A DNA stretch of 55,516 nucleotides from Sediminibacterium sp. (GCF_019264485.1 NZ_JAHVAA010000010.1:1-55516), one strand, 5' to 3'. Positions 18,155-26,287 are shown, counted from the first letter of the stretch. The notes: generated by a model not told the origin, from the sequence alone. A program made the numbers and translations.

Positions 18155-18985
18155 ATGGAAATACGGTTTCAGAACAGTCCGAATGAAGTGAAAAGCATGG
18201 ATACTGCTTCACTGCGGACCAATTTTCATGTGGGGGAATTGATGCAGGATGACCAGCTTAAATTGGTGTACTCGCATTATGACCGCGTAATTATTGGTGG
18301 TGTAAAGCCAATTCATCAGCCTGTGTTGCTGCATAATGAAGCAGAATTACGGGCAGAATATTTTCTGGAAAGAAGAGAACTGGGTATCATCAATACCGGC
18401 GGTCCGGGATCGGTTATAGCTGATGGTGTAACTTATACGTTGAATAAACTCGATGCGTTGTATCTTGGCAAGGGTACCAGCGCAGTAAGTTTTGCCAGCA
18501 ATAATGCGACAGCACCCGCCATCTTCTTTTTATTATCGGCACCAGCGCATCATACATATCCTAACCGAAGTATGACCAAAGAAGAAGCATCGCCGGTGAA
18601 TTTGGGAGAAGTGGCTACATCCAATCAAAGAACTATTTATAAATACATACACCAGGGAGGTATTCAAAGTTGCCAGCTGGTGATGGGACTAACAGTATTG
18701 AATAATGGAAGTGTATGGAACTCTGTTCCGCCACATACCCATACCCGTAGAATGGAAGTGTATTTTTATTTTGATGTGCCTGAACAGCACCGGGTTTTTC
18801 ATTTTATGGGACAACCAACAGAGACGAGACATATACTGATGGCTAACCATGAAGCAGTCATCTCACCACCCTGGTCAATGCATTTTGGAGCGGGTTCATC
18901 CAATTATGGATTTATTTGGGGGATGGCAGGAGAGAATTATACATTTACTGATATGGATCCGGTGGCTATTGCTGAGATCAGGTAA
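18155..18985 (+). CDS. kduI: 5-keto-4-deoxyuronate isomerase
   Basis: A 276-residue cupin-fold KduI that isomerises 5-keto-4-deoxyuronate, released from unsaturated oligogalacturonides by the GH105 enzyme, to the diketo acid used by KduD. Metal-ligand motifs are visible in PPHTHTRRMEVYFYFD (two His and one Glu) and the later HEAVISPPWSMHFGAG (His). Full length (E. coli KduI is 278 residues). The ATG follows AAATTAAAGAACA with no Shine-Dalgarno, as is usual here. Confidence 0.94.
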   Translation: MEIRFQNSPNEVKSMDTASLRTNFHVGELMQDDQLKLVYSHYDRVIIGGVKPIHQPVLLHNEAELRAEYFLERRELGIINTGGPGSVIADGVTYTLNKLDALYLGKGTSAVSFASNNATAPAIFFLLSAPAHHTYPNRSMTKEEASPVNLGEVATSNQRTIYKYIHQGGIQSCQLVMGLTVLNNGSVWNSVPPHTHTRRMEVYFYFDVPEQHRVFHFMGQPTETRHILMANHEAVISPPWSMHFGAGSSNYGFIWGMAGENYTFTDMDPVAIAEIR

Positions 18986-18997
18986 GAAGATAACTCT

Positions 18998-20005
18998 ATG
19001 AAGAAAGTATTGTGTTTTGGGGAAATATTACTTCGTTTATCACCCGCTGCAAACGGGCAGTGGCTAGAGCAAAACCAGTTGCCTGTTTTTATGGGTGGCG
19101 CAGAGCTCAATGCCGCCACAGCACTGGCTGTATGGCAGCATCCGGTAAAATATTTTACGGCAATGCCCGACAATGTTTTATCGAAAGATATTGCTGCATA
19201 TCTCTCCAAAAAAAATATTGATACATCAGCCATACATTATTCAGGTAACAGGATCGGATTGTATTACCTGCAGCAGGGAACAGATATGAAGAACGCGGGA
19301 ACTGTTTTTGACAGGGCAGGTTCTTCATTTGCCACACTGGAAACAGGAGTAGTGAATTGGAATGAGGTATTGCAGGATGTTCAATGGTTACATTTCAGTG
19401 CTATAGCGCCGGCAGTAAGTGAATCAGGAGCGGCTCTTTGTTTGGAAGCATTAAAGGCGGCGAGCTCGAAAGGGATAAAAATTTCTGTTGATCTCAACTA
19501 TCGTGCTTTGTTATGGAAGTATGGAAAAGACCCAAAAGAAGTAATGAAGACTTTACTGCCTTATTGTAATCTGGTAATGGGTAATATCTGGGCAGCCAAT
19601 ACCTTATTGGGGATAGAGCTGGATAAAGACCTGATTGAATCGGAGCAATATGCTGAACATGCAATGAAAACAGCCAATAACATTATGCAACAATACCCGG
19701 CCTGCACCGCCGTAGCCAATACTTTTCGGTTTGATGAAGGGAAAGGCATCAGGTATTTTGCGGTATTTAATGATACAACCACACAGACAGTGTCAAAAAC
19801 ATTCAGAACAGCTACTGTTATAGACAAAGTGGGTAGCGGTGATTGTTTTATGGCGGGATTGATTCATTCTGCATTGAGTGGTTATTCAAATGAAGAAACA
19901 ATAAATTATGCTGCTGCGGCTGCATTCGGTAAGTTGCAGGAGAAGGGAGATACTACTTCAAACACTGTTGCTGCTATTAAAAATATAATTACACAAAATG
20001 GATAA
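18998..20005 (+). CDS. kdgK: 2-keto-3-deoxygluconate kinase
   Basis: A 335-residue PfkB-family sugar kinase. GEILLRLSP opens the protein, GGAELNAATAL is the substrate-binding segment, and DKVGSGDCFMAGLI near residue 275 is the second PfkB signature with the catalytic Asp. It phosphorylates 2-keto-3-deoxygluconate to KDPG. It overlaps kdgA by eight bases, so the two enzymes are translationally linked. Confidence 0.92.
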   Translation: MKKVLCFGEILLRLSPAANGQWLEQNQLPVFMGGAELNAATALAVWQHPVKYFTAMPDNVLSKDIAAYLSKKNIDTSAIHYSGNRIGLYYLQQGTDMKNAGTVFDRAGSSFATLETGVVNWNEVLQDVQWLHFSAIAPAVSESGAALCLEALKAASSKGIKISVDLNYRALLWKYGKDPKEVMKTLLPYCNLVMGNIWAANTLLGIELDKDLIESEQYAEHAMKTANNIMQQYPACTAVANTFRFDEGKGIRYFAVFNDTTTQTVSKTFRTATVIDKVGSGDCFMAGLIHSALSGYSNEETINYAAAAAFGKLQEKGDTTSNTVAAIKNIITQNG

Positions 20006-20657
20006 CCAGGCAATTATACAGTCTATTACCACACAAGGCATGTTGCCTTTGTATTATCATGAAGAGGCAACGGTTACACTCGAAGTAGCCAAAGCATTAT
20101 ATGCAGCCGGTATTCGGGTAATTGAATACACCAATCGTGGCGAAAATGCACTGGCTAATTTTAAACACCTGCTTGCACAAAGAGATACAGTAATGCCGGG
20201 TATGCTCCTGGGTATTGGTACTATAAAAACAGTGGCACACGCTCAGGCATTCTTAGATGCAGGGGCCGATTTTATTATATGTCCGGGTATGATACCTGAA
20301 GTAGCTCATTATGTTCATGGCAGGGGCAAATTGTGGGTGCCGGGTTGTATGACTTCTACAGAGATTATGATGGCAGAACAACTGGGTGCAAAATTTGTAA
20401 AACTGTTTCCGGGTAATTTATTAGGCCCGGGTTTCGTATCAGCGATAAAAGAATTGTTTCCGGCAATTGCATTCATGCCAACAGGTGGGGTAGAGTTAGA
20501 AGAAGCCAATATACAGGCATGGTTTAGTGCGGGAGTGAAAGCAGTGGGTATGGGAAGCAAACTCATTACAAAAAATTTACTGGAACAGAAAGATTATACT
20601 ACGATTTGCGAACAAACAAAAACGGTACTGAATATCATTCAACGCATTAAACGATAA
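19998..20657 (+). CDS. kdgA: KDPG aldolase
   Basis: A 219-residue class I 2-keto-3-deoxy-6-phosphogluconate aldolase giving pyruvate and glyceraldehyde 3-phosphate. The Schiff-base lysine lies in FVKLFPGNLLGP near residue 134 and the proton-transfer Glu in IEYTNRGENAL near residue 45. The phosphate-binding segment MPTGGVELEE is present. It starts inside the end of kdgK and is followed two bases after its stop by the transporter gene. Confidence 0.93.
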   Translation: MDNQAIIQSITTQGMLPLYYHEEATVTLEVAKALYAAGIRVIEYTNRGENALANFKHLLAQRDTVMPGMLLGIGTIKTVAHAQAFLDAGADFIICPGMIPEVAHYVHGRGKLWVPGCMTSTEIMMAEQLGAKFVKLFPGNLLGPGFVSAIKELFPAIAFMPTGGVELEEANIQAWFSAGVKAVGMGSKLITKNLLEQKDYTTICEQTKTVLNIIQRIKR

Positions 20658-20659
20658 CC

Positions 20660-21964
20660 ATGAATGCAGCCATAGGAAAGTACAGGTGGACAATCTGTTC
20701 ACTCATCTTCTTTGCCACCACCATCAACTACCTCGATAGGCAGGTCATCAGTCTGTTAAAATCGACCCTGTCAGCAGAATTAAAATGGGATGATGCCGAC
20801 TACGCCAATATTGAAATAGCTTTTAAGCTGTTTTATGCTTTTGGTATGCTGGGTGCGGGAAGATTGATTGATAAACTGGGCACTAAAATTGGTTATGCGT
20901 TGGCGACTGGTTTGTGGAGCCTCGCTGCGGTATGTCATGCTTTTGCATCAAGCGTATTCAGTTTTGCAGTAGTGCGTTCATTTCTGGGAGTTACGGAAGC
21001 GGGTAATTTTCCTGCAGCCATTAAAAGTGTGGCAGAATGGTTTCCTAAAAAAGAAAGAGCCCTGGCAACCGGAATATTTAATTCAGGCGCCAATTTTGGT
21101 GCCATTATTGCACCATTGACTGTTCCCTTTATTGCGGCAGAATGGGGTTGGAAATGGGCATTTATTTTAACCGGTATGATCGGATTCATCTGGCTTATTT
21201 TCTGGTTCCTCCTGTATGAAGTGCCACGCAGGCATAAGAAATTGTCAAAAGCAGAGTTCGATTATATTCATAGCGATAAAGATGAAGTACAGGAAACAGA
21301 TGATACGCCTGCTGAAAAAATATCCTGGTTTAAACTCCTTGGCTTCAGACAAACCTGGGCTTTTGCCATTGGTAAACTCTTAACTGATCCTATCTGGTGG
21401 TTTTATTTATTCTGGTTACCCGATTTTCTGGAAGGAGAGTATGGTTTAACCAAAACAGCAATAGCCATACCCGTAGCATTGGTATATACCATTTCTACAG
21501 TGGGAAGTATACTGGGAGGCTGGATACCCCTTAAATTCATCAAAAACGGATGGACCGTTCACAAGGCCAGAAAAACATCCATGCTCATTTTTGCCTTCTG
21601 TGTATTGCCAATCGTATTTGCACAATTGCTGGGCAGCATAAATATGTGGCTGGCAGTAATGATTATTGGGTTAGCTGCTGCTGCACACCAGGCCTGGAGC
21701 GCCAATATTTTTACCACAGTAAGTGATGTGTTTCCTAAAAAAGCCATTGCATCCATTACCGGTATTGGTGGTATGTTTGGATCGCTTGGCGGTATTCTCT
21801 TATCGCTGTTTGTACAGAAAAATATGTTTGTCTATTACCGCAGTATTGATAAAATTGAAATAGCCTATTACATCATGTTTTTCATCTGCGGATTTGCCTA
21901 TCTGGCCGGTTGGTTAGTGATGCATTTTCTGATTGGGAAGAGAAGAGAGATGGTGAAAGTGTAG
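20660..21964 (+). CDS. exuT: Hexuronate transporter, MFS family (ExuT-like)
   Basis: A 434-residue inner-membrane protein with about 12 membrane segments. NYLDRQVISLL at the first segment and the GRLIDKLGTKIGY loop between segments 2 and 3 are typical of the anion:cation symporter branch that includes ExuT. It should import galacturonate or glucuronate by proton symport. It is the last gene of the catabolic run and the only uptake protein in the window. Confidence 0.88.
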   Translation: MNAAIGKYRWTICSLIFFATTINYLDRQVISLLKSTLSAELKWDDADYANIEIAFKLFYAFGMLGAGRLIDKLGTKIGYALATGLWSLAAVCHAFASSVFSFAVVRSFLGVTEAGNFPAAIKSVAEWFPKKERALATGIFNSGANFGAIIAPLTVPFIAAEWGWKWAFILTGMIGFIWLIFWFLLYEVPRRHKKLSKAEFDYIHSDKDEVQETDDTPAEKISWFKLLGFRQTWAFAIGKLLTDPIWWFYLFWLPDFLEGEYGLTKTAIAIPVALVYTISTVGSILGGWIPLKFIKNGWTVHKARKTSMLIFAFCVLPIVFAQLLGSINMWLAVMIIGLAAAAHQAWSANIFTTVSDVFPKKAIASITGIGGMFGSLGGILLSLFVQKNMFVYYRSIDKIEIAYYIMFFICGFAYLAGWLVMHFLIGKRREMVKV

Positions 21965-22018
21965 GGAGGACGTGAGAGGTGAGACGTGAAAAGTGAAAGG
22001 TGAAAAGTGAAAGGAGGT
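21965..22018. repeat. Direct word repeat GTGAAAAGTGAAAGG
   Basis: The gap after the transporter gene consists of short direct repeats (GTGAGAGGTGAGACGTG, then GAAAAGTGAAAGGT and GAAAAGTGAAAGGA). No clear inverted partner is seen, which sets it apart from most other junction repeats here. Confidence 0.6.
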
Positions 22019-22056
22019 GTCGCCTCTTTGTGCAGCAGAGAGGGCGTAGTAGTATT

Positions 22057-22941
22057 TTATGCTGAATTAGTTAACGATGGAGGAGCTTCAGCGTTTAAAT
22101 ATTCAATATGGATACAATCTGAAAAACTTTCAACCTTTTTGTAAGCAACCACTGGCTGGTGATCAGGGTTAATGTAAATAACAATGGTTGAATTGTCTTT
22201 CCAGTAAGCCTGTATATCATAGATGCCTTTAACGCAGTAAGCAGTTCCCTCTGTCTTCGGAAAATCAATATTCACTGAGGTAGATGCATGCTTGCTGAAA
22301 GCTAATTGGATAATGCGCAGTTTTAGTTTTTTATCTGGTGATACAATCTCCCATTCTTTCTCATGCTTAGGTTTAGGACCCGTTGATATCCTCATGTTCA
22401 CTACTTCTATGTCTTCCGAAAGTGCCGTCCTGCTGATCACTTCTGTTCGCTCATTTCTTTTATTGCGGGTAAGTTCGTTAAGGTGGTTCTCAATATAACT
22501 TTGAATGTGCTGATTGAGTTTTTGGGTAATGGCTTTATCTGCATGGGTCTTTTCACAGAAATCCTTCATTCTGATAGCGTGCTCCCATTCTTCTCTGGTA
22601 AGTATTTCATCCTGATGGATAAGCAGAGGAATATTTTTTTCGAGTTGCTCGAATAAGTCAATGATATGTCCAGTTTGCTCTTTTATAAAAACAGCATAGT
22701 TAAAATCCATGCATAACTCCAGTGATCTGGTGAGTTTTTTCAGCTGTTGTTGCAATCTGCTGCGTCTTCGTTCCTCGTAATATTTTTCAGCCTTCAGCTT
22801 CTCCTGTCTGTAATAGTAACCGATCATATCATCGCCATCATAAACAATGGTACGGCCATGCAGACTAATCAGGTAATCAAGGGTAGCCTGTACGATGCTA
22901 TATTCCTTCTCAAGGGCTGCTTTTCTTTCTTCAGATGTCAT
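22057..22941 (-). CDS. Hypothetical protein, 294 residues
   Basis: Not recognised. It is soluble, with no signal peptide or membrane segment. Residues about 1-180 are helical and rich in Glu, Lys and Arg (QEKLKAEKYYEERRRSRLQQQ), suggesting coiled coil. Residues about 195-285 look like a small beta-rich domain (WEIVSPDKKLKLRIIQ, YCVKGIYDIQAYW, STIVIYINPDHQPVVAYKK). It is convergent with the exuT-like gene and has a promoter-like TATATTTA on the minus strand (22993-23000). Codon use resembles its neighbours, so it is probably a genuine gene. Confidence 0.7.
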   Translation of the reverse strand: MTSEERKAALEKEYSIVQATLDYLISLHGRTIVYDGDDMIGYYYRQEKLKAEKYYEERRRSRLQQQLKKLTRSLELCMDFNYAVFIKEQTGHIIDLFEQLEKNIPLLIHQDEILTREEWEHAIRMKDFCEKTHADKAITQKLNQHIQSYIENHLNELTRNKRNERTEVISRTALSEDIEVVNMRISTGPKPKHEKEWEIVSPDKKLKLRIIQLAFSKHASTSVNIDFPKTEGTAYCVKGIYDIQAYWKDNSTIVIYINPDHQPVVAYKKVESFSDCIHIEYLNAEAPPSLTNSA

Positions 22942-23014
22942 GGAAATGGTTTACATGATGTAGTCTAGTCATTGGGGATGCTGACTTACGACTAAATATA
23001 TCTGAAATCAAAAT

Positions 23015-23052
23015 CATTGACTCACTACTGACTATTCACTACTCACTATCTC
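23015..23052. repeat. ACTCACTACT word repeat, single-sided copy
   Basis: GACTCACTACTGACTATTC followed by ACTACTCACTATC resembles the right arms of the junction repeats at 41504-41573, 44938-44997 and 46039-46080, but no left arm is visible here. On the minus strand it encodes the last residues (IVSSE) and stop of the EF-Tu-like ORF. Confidence 0.75.
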
Positions 23053-23352
23053 TGCACTTACAATAATGCCAGACCCAATAGCCTTGCTTCCTTCATTCAA
23101 TGTAAAAGCATCGTTAGACTTGAGATTTTTACGGATATGTTTGGCAGGAATCAAACGGATGAATACTGTGCCGGAATCTCCGGGGTTTAATTGTTTTTGA
23201 TCGAGCAATTCAATCTCGCCGGAAAAATGTTGAGCGGTATTAAATGCCAAAGCAGGTCTGTAACCTGTAGCAACAGGGTTTTGTCTTCCACCCAAATCTG
23301 TTGGTAAAAGAGAAATTTTTGCTTTGATATTATATGTAATTCTCGATAACAT
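23032..23352 (-). CDS. Small protein resembling EF-Tu C-terminal domain (domain III)
   Basis: A 106-residue protein. Residues about 8-103 match the pattern of elongation factor Tu domain III: ISLLPTDLGGRQNPVATGYRP resembles the EF-Tu segment with GGRxxPxxxGYRP, GTVFIRLIPAKH resembles the beta-strand before the conserved PIA loop, and LNEGSKAIGSGII resembles REGGRTVGAG. There is no GTPase domain, so it is not a translation factor; such stand-alone domains are of unknown function. Its start overlaps the upstream ORF by about 23 bases. The C-terminal IVSSE is encoded by repeat DNA. Confidence 0.68.
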   Translation of the reverse strand: MLSRITYNIKAKISLLPTDLGGRQNPVATGYRPALAFNTAQHFSGEIELLDQKQLNPGDSGTVFIRLIPAKHIRKNLKSNDAFTLNEGSKAIGSGIIVSAEIVSSE

Positions 23353-23665
23353 TTACTTCCATGAAGGTAACAAATTTATTGAAATGTGGTAAATGTTGCT
23401 GGTCAATACTGATAGCGTCATGGCCATCTAATTCTTGTTGGTGATGTGTTACATGCAGAAAGCACTGATCATCAATTGATACAGATAATATATGAGTGTA
23501 TGGCGGTATAAAACAACGTTTAATAGAAGCTATAACGTATTCTACTACAGCTATTTCGCTGCTAAAGAATTGCTTCGCCTCAAGCGTATTGATTTGGGTG
23601 CGGAAATGGTTATGGGTTTGTATATCATCTTTTTCAGCAGTGGAAACAGCTCGGTATAAAACCAT
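23330..23665 (-). CDS. Hypothetical protein, 111 residues
   Basis: Opens MVLYRAVSTAEKDDI, a start reminiscent of small proteins with an ADP-ribosyltransferase-like N-terminus, but too short to assign. The rest (EAKQFFSSEIAVVEYVIAS, FLHVTHHQQELDGHDAISI) is compatible with a compact alpha/beta protein. No signal peptide. It overlaps the EF-Tu domain III-like ORF in another frame, so the pair is probably one transcript. Confidence 0.5.
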   Translation of the reverse strand: MVLYRAVSTAEKDDIQTHNHFRTQINTLEAKQFFSSEIAVVEYVIASIKRCFIPPYTHILSVSIDDQCFLHVTHHQQELDGHDAISIDQQHLPHFNKFVTFMEVNVIENYI

Positions 23666-23870
23666 AAACGCATTTAAAAATCAGGCAGGCAAGATTCACA
23701 TTCAAATCGACTTTTTTTACCGTATTTATACCTGATTTTTGGAAATGTTAGGCCATTCGATCCGCGACATGTGAAGTGCTAACACAAAAGTAGAATGATC
23801 TGTAATTTTGTAACAGGTAACGCAGAAGGCTCCTGTAGAAAAGGAAGAGATTGTCTTTTATAGAAGCTAT

Positions 23871-24284
23871 TTAAATTTTGGCACAAAGTTCTTCCGGTGC
23901 AAGAACCGGTAGCTCACTGCCTTTAAAATCTTTCACGTTTCGCGTAACGATACAATCTATCTTTTCGACAGTCGTTGCACAAAAAATTTGAATTGAGTCT
24001 TCAAAGTCTTTATGTTTCGAACGAAGACCCTTTGTTAATATGGCTGAATCAACAGGAATGATTGTTATGTACTCAATCAACCCTAAAAGCACTTCTCGCA
24101 GTGTTTTATCATCAACATATTTTTTTAGCAGATAATAAGTTGTTGCCAGGGAATGAGATGAGGTAAACAATCTGATTTTCTTTGTTTCTGCTGTGTTGAA
24201 AATTTCGATGGCATATTTACTGAATGGTTTCCGATCTGCTATAAGGTCTACCAGTATATTAGTATCTACAAAAATTTTCCTCAT
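23871..24284 (-). CDS. PIN-domain ribonuclease toxin (VapC-like)
   Basis: A 137-residue PIN-domain protein. The first acid is D7 in IFVDTNILVDLI, the middle acids are in KDFEDSIQ (D93, E95, D96) and the last in TRNVKDF (D119), the normal set for metal-dependent cleavage of RNA. Length fits VapC-type toxins. Its start overlaps the antitoxin stop by four bases (ATGA), the usual arrangement of type II toxin-antitoxin pairs. Confidence 0.88.
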   Translation of the reverse strand: MRKIFVDTNILVDLIADRKPFSKYAIEIFNTAETKKIRLFTSSHSLATTYYLLKKYVDDKTLREVLLGLIEYITIIPVDSAILTKGLRSKHKDFEDSIQIFCATTVEKIDCIVTRNVKDFKGSELPVLAPEELCAKI

Positions 24285-24523
24285 AAGTGTTTTTTAGACA
24301 GGTAGGACTGTAGTTCCTTTTTCTCATCAAAATCCTTGGGCAGCTTAACTGCACCAATCAGCTTCTTCAGTTTTGGAGAAACTTTCTCACTGGTTTTTTC
24401 CTGCGTTATGGTATCCAGATATTGTTCAATAAGTTCTGAGAGGCTACGCCCCGAAAGTTTAGCATATGACTTGGCCCTTTCTATAACCTCTTTTTCAACC
24501 GTAAGGGTGAGTTTTGTTGTCAT
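24281..24523 (-). CDS. Antitoxin of the VapBC-like pair (DUF6364-type)
   Basis: An 80-residue protein starting MTTKLTLTVEKEVIERAKSY, a ribbon-helix-helix-like N-terminus followed by GRSLSELIEQYLDTI and a charged tail that would bind the toxin. The frame is open upstream to 24673, but the ATG at 24523 is preferred because a clear promoter (24541-24573) lies directly upstream and would be inside the longer frame. It probably represses its own promoter as well as neutralising the PIN toxin. Confidence 0.85.
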   Translation of the reverse strand: MTTKLTLTVEKEVIERAKSYAKLSGRSLSELIEQYLDTITQEKTSEKVSPKLKKLIGAVKLPKDFDEKKELQSYLSKKHL

Positions 24524-24540
24524 AATACGTGTGTTTATAT

Positions 24541-24573
24541 CAAAGATACGTATTATGCTTACAATAAACAAAA
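24541..24573 (-). promoter_or_regulatory. Promoter of the toxin-antitoxin pair
   Basis: On the minus strand TATCTTTG (24541-24548) matches TAnnTTTG exactly and is preceded 20 bases upstream by TTTTG (24569-24573). Transcription would begin near 24534, about 11 bases before the antitoxin ATG. Confidence 0.7.
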
Positions 24574-24680
24574 TGCCTAAGCCTGGTAATGGAATTAAAG
24601 ATTTTGTTAAGCGAGGTCGAAAATAAAAATCCCGCCCAACTAAATCCGACATCAGCAATCCGACATCCGACATTGCCTCC

Positions 24681-24688
24681 TATCTTTG
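24681..24688 (+). promoter_or_regulatory. Candidate -7 box upstream of the YcxB-like gene
   Basis: TATCTTTG matches the Bacteroidota -7 consensus, but only four bases separate it from the ATG at 24693. Either the message is leaderless or nearly so, or the box is fortuitous. No good upstream box is seen. Confidence 0.45.
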
Positions 24689-24692
24689 CTCC

Positions 24693-25166
24693 ATGCAAGT
24701 CAGCTTCTCCTACGAAAAAAAGAAAGTAATACAGGCACTCCGCTATCACTTTGTACAGAAACCGGAAATCAGGGTATTGATGGTACTGGTGAATGTATTT
24801 GCCATTGCGGCGGCAGTTCTTTTTTATATGAAGAAAATAAGACCTGAACCATTTCTGTTAGGCTCATTTATCTGGATTATGCTCATGGCCTCTTTCTGGT
24901 ATTTTCTTCCCAATAGTATTTATAAAAAGGCGGCTACTTTTAAAGACAGTTTTATCATGGATTTTACAGAATCGGCCATTCGCCTGGAAAATGAGCGTGG
25001 TTATGTAGACTGGAACTGGAATAAATTCTCACGTTATTTTGAGAGCCCTCATTTTTTTCACCTCTATTTCGACAGCAAATCATTCTTCCTTGTTCCCAAA
25101 GAAAATATGGGAGACGAATTCCGTCACGATTTGAGAGGGTTGTTGAGAAAGAAGATAGGAGGGTAG
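24693..25166 (+). CDS. YcxB-like membrane protein
   Basis: A 157-residue protein with two membrane segments (about residues 27-46 and 52-70: VLMVLVNVFAIAAAVLF, LLGSFIWIMLMASFWYF). A soluble C-terminal domain follows, with FTESAIRLENERGYVDWNW and FFLVPKENMG, the pattern of the YcxB-like C-terminal domain. Function is unknown for the family. It ends against an inverted repeat shared with the convergent acetyltransferase gene. Confidence 0.75.
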   Translation: MQVSFSYEKKKVIQALRYHFVQKPEIRVLMVLVNVFAIAAAVLFYMKKIRPEPFLLGSFIWIMLMASFWYFLPNSIYKKAATFKDSFIMDFTESAIRLENERGYVDWNWNKFSRYFESPHFFHLYFDSKSFFLVPKENMGDEFRHDLRGLLRKKIGG

Positions 25167-25168
25167 TA

Positions 25169-25255
25169 AACAGAGGAACAGAGAAATATCGAATGTCCAA
25201 CTTCGAAGTAGGTATTTGGAAATTGGATATTTCTCTGTTTCTCTGTTCTTCTGTT
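25169..25255. repeat. Inverted repeat, AACAGAGAAATATC family, copy 1
   Basis: GAACAGAGAAATATC (25176-25190) is complementary to GATATTTCTCTGTT (25226-25239), with further CAGAG words outside on both sides. It separates two convergent genes and the TGA stop of the acetyltransferase gene lies at its edge. The second copy is at 28281-28370. Confidence 0.85.
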
Positions 25256-25683
25256 CAAAGCGTTTTTTCCATCACATAATGCGGAATCGTTACTTCAAAG
25301 AATTCATCACTACAGATATTATATCCCAGCTTTTCGTAGAAACCCACTGCTGAGCCACGGGCATGCATGGTGAGTCGTTTGTAGCCACGGTCGCGGGCTA
25401 TGTTTTCGGCAAAAATCATCAGTACCCGGCCAATCCCCTTGCCCTGCAGACCCGATAATACAGCCATTTGTCTTAGTCTGACGGTTTTCACCCCTTCTTC
25501 CATCAGCATACAGCAACCTTCGAGCTTTTCTTCATCAAAACACCCGATAAGGATATCGTTTTTCTCTTTCTCCAGTTCTTCCATGGTAAAACTGAGTCCG
25601 AGAGGTTTACGGAGTATCTGATAGCGTAATTCTACCATCTGCTGGTACTCTTTGGAGCCGTGATCGATGAGTTTTAGTGCCAT
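25255..25683 (-). CDS. GNAT-family N-acetyltransferase
   Basis: A 142-residue GNAT protein. The acetyl-CoA loop reads RQMAVLSGLQGKGIGRVLM near residues 71-89, followed by the C-terminal AVGFYEKLGYNICSDEF segment. Substrate unknown; close relatives annotated as ElaA/YjcF-like modify small molecules or proteins. The upstream 300 bases contain only a word repeat and the acpP promoter region. Confidence 0.85.
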   Translation of the reverse strand: MALKLIDHGSKEYQQMVELRYQILRKPLGLSFTMEELEKEKNDILIGCFDEEKLEGCCMLMEEGVKTVRLRQMAVLSGLQGKGIGRVLMIFAENIARDRGYKRLTMHARGSAVGFYEKLGYNICSDEFFEVTIPHYVMEKTL

Positions 25684-25734
25684 AATTGAGGGGAAGGATG
25701 TACAAGATAGGAATGATTTTTAATATTTGGTATA

Positions 25735-25855
25735 AGACCGAAAGTCGGAAAGACCGGAAGTCGGAAAGCAGGAAATGGGCTGTTATTACCCAAAAAGATG
25801 AAAAACCAAGCCATAAACAACCATCTTTCGGACTTTCGGTCTTTCCGTCTTTCGG
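25735..25855. repeat. Inverted repeat, GACCGAAAGTCGGAAAG family
   Basis: Left arm 25735-25768 is built of AGACCGAAAGTCGGAAAG and AGACCGGAAGTCGGAAAG. The right arm 25825-25855 (CTTTCGGACTTTCGGTCTTTC onwards) is its imperfect reverse complement. A CGAAAG-type word is thus tandem within each arm. It lies between the divergent acetyltransferase gene and acpP. Confidence 0.85.
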
Positions 25856-25926
25856 ACATATCAGTCATATCCCGTTTGGGCATCAATAGCTCAATTTCGC
25901 CTGTGGAAACAAATATGCCCGAAAAG

Positions 25927-25956
25927 ATTGCTTATTTAACAAAAAGTATATTTTTG
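25927..25956 (+). promoter_or_regulatory. Promoter of acpP
   Basis: ATTG (25927-25930), 18 bases, then TATTTTTG (25949-25956), an exact TAnnTTTG. Start of transcription is expected near 25963, giving a leader of about 18 bases before acpP. Confidence 0.75.
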
Positions 25957-25980
25957 CGGCTGTAACAAAAACTTTTTACA

Positions 25981-26217
25981 ATGTCAGACATCGCAACAAG
26001 AGTAAAGAAAATCATAGTTGACAAGTTAGGGGTTGACGAGGCCGAGGTTACCAATGAGGCTTCATTTACCAACGATCTCGGTGCCGATTCACTGGATACC
26101 GTGGAGTTGATTATGGAATTCGAAAAAGAATTCAATATCTCTATTCCTGATGAGCAGGCAGAAACCATCACCACTGTTGGTCAGGCTGTTGCTTACCTGG
26201 AAGAACATGCCAAGTAA
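25981..26217 (+). CDS. acpP: Acyl carrier protein
   Basis: A 78-residue acidic four-helix protein carrying the fatty-acid chain during synthesis. The phosphopantetheine attachment serine is in [15 protein letters not shown] near residue 38. Length is standard. It is followed by fabF across an 85-base gap that contains a strong hairpin, and by rnc, the common acpP-fabF-rnc order. Confidence 0.97.
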   Translation: MSDIATRVKKIIVDKLGVDEAEVTNEASFTNDLGADSLDTVELIMEFEKEFNISIPDEQAETITTVGQAVAYLEEHAK

Positions 26218-26246
26218 GAACTAATTTTATTTAAGGAATAATTTAT

Positions 26247-26287
26247 GCATCCGCCTTTCTGCGGCCTCGGCCACAAAAGGCGGATGC
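26247..26287 (+). other. Hairpin between acpP and fabF
   Basis: GCATCCGCCTTT (26247-26258) and AAAGGCGGATGC (26276-26287) are perfect 12-base arms; the loop holds a smaller GCGGCCTCGGCC self-complement. No T-run follows. It could trim fabF expression relative to the very abundant acyl carrier protein, or stabilise the acpP message. Confidence 0.7.

Noticed and set aside
23676..23740. AAAAATCAGG/CCTGATTTTT inverted repeat upstream of the 111-residue ORF
   Set aside because: Ten-base AT-rich arms separated by 45 bases without word tandem; could be chance, so not listed as a family member.
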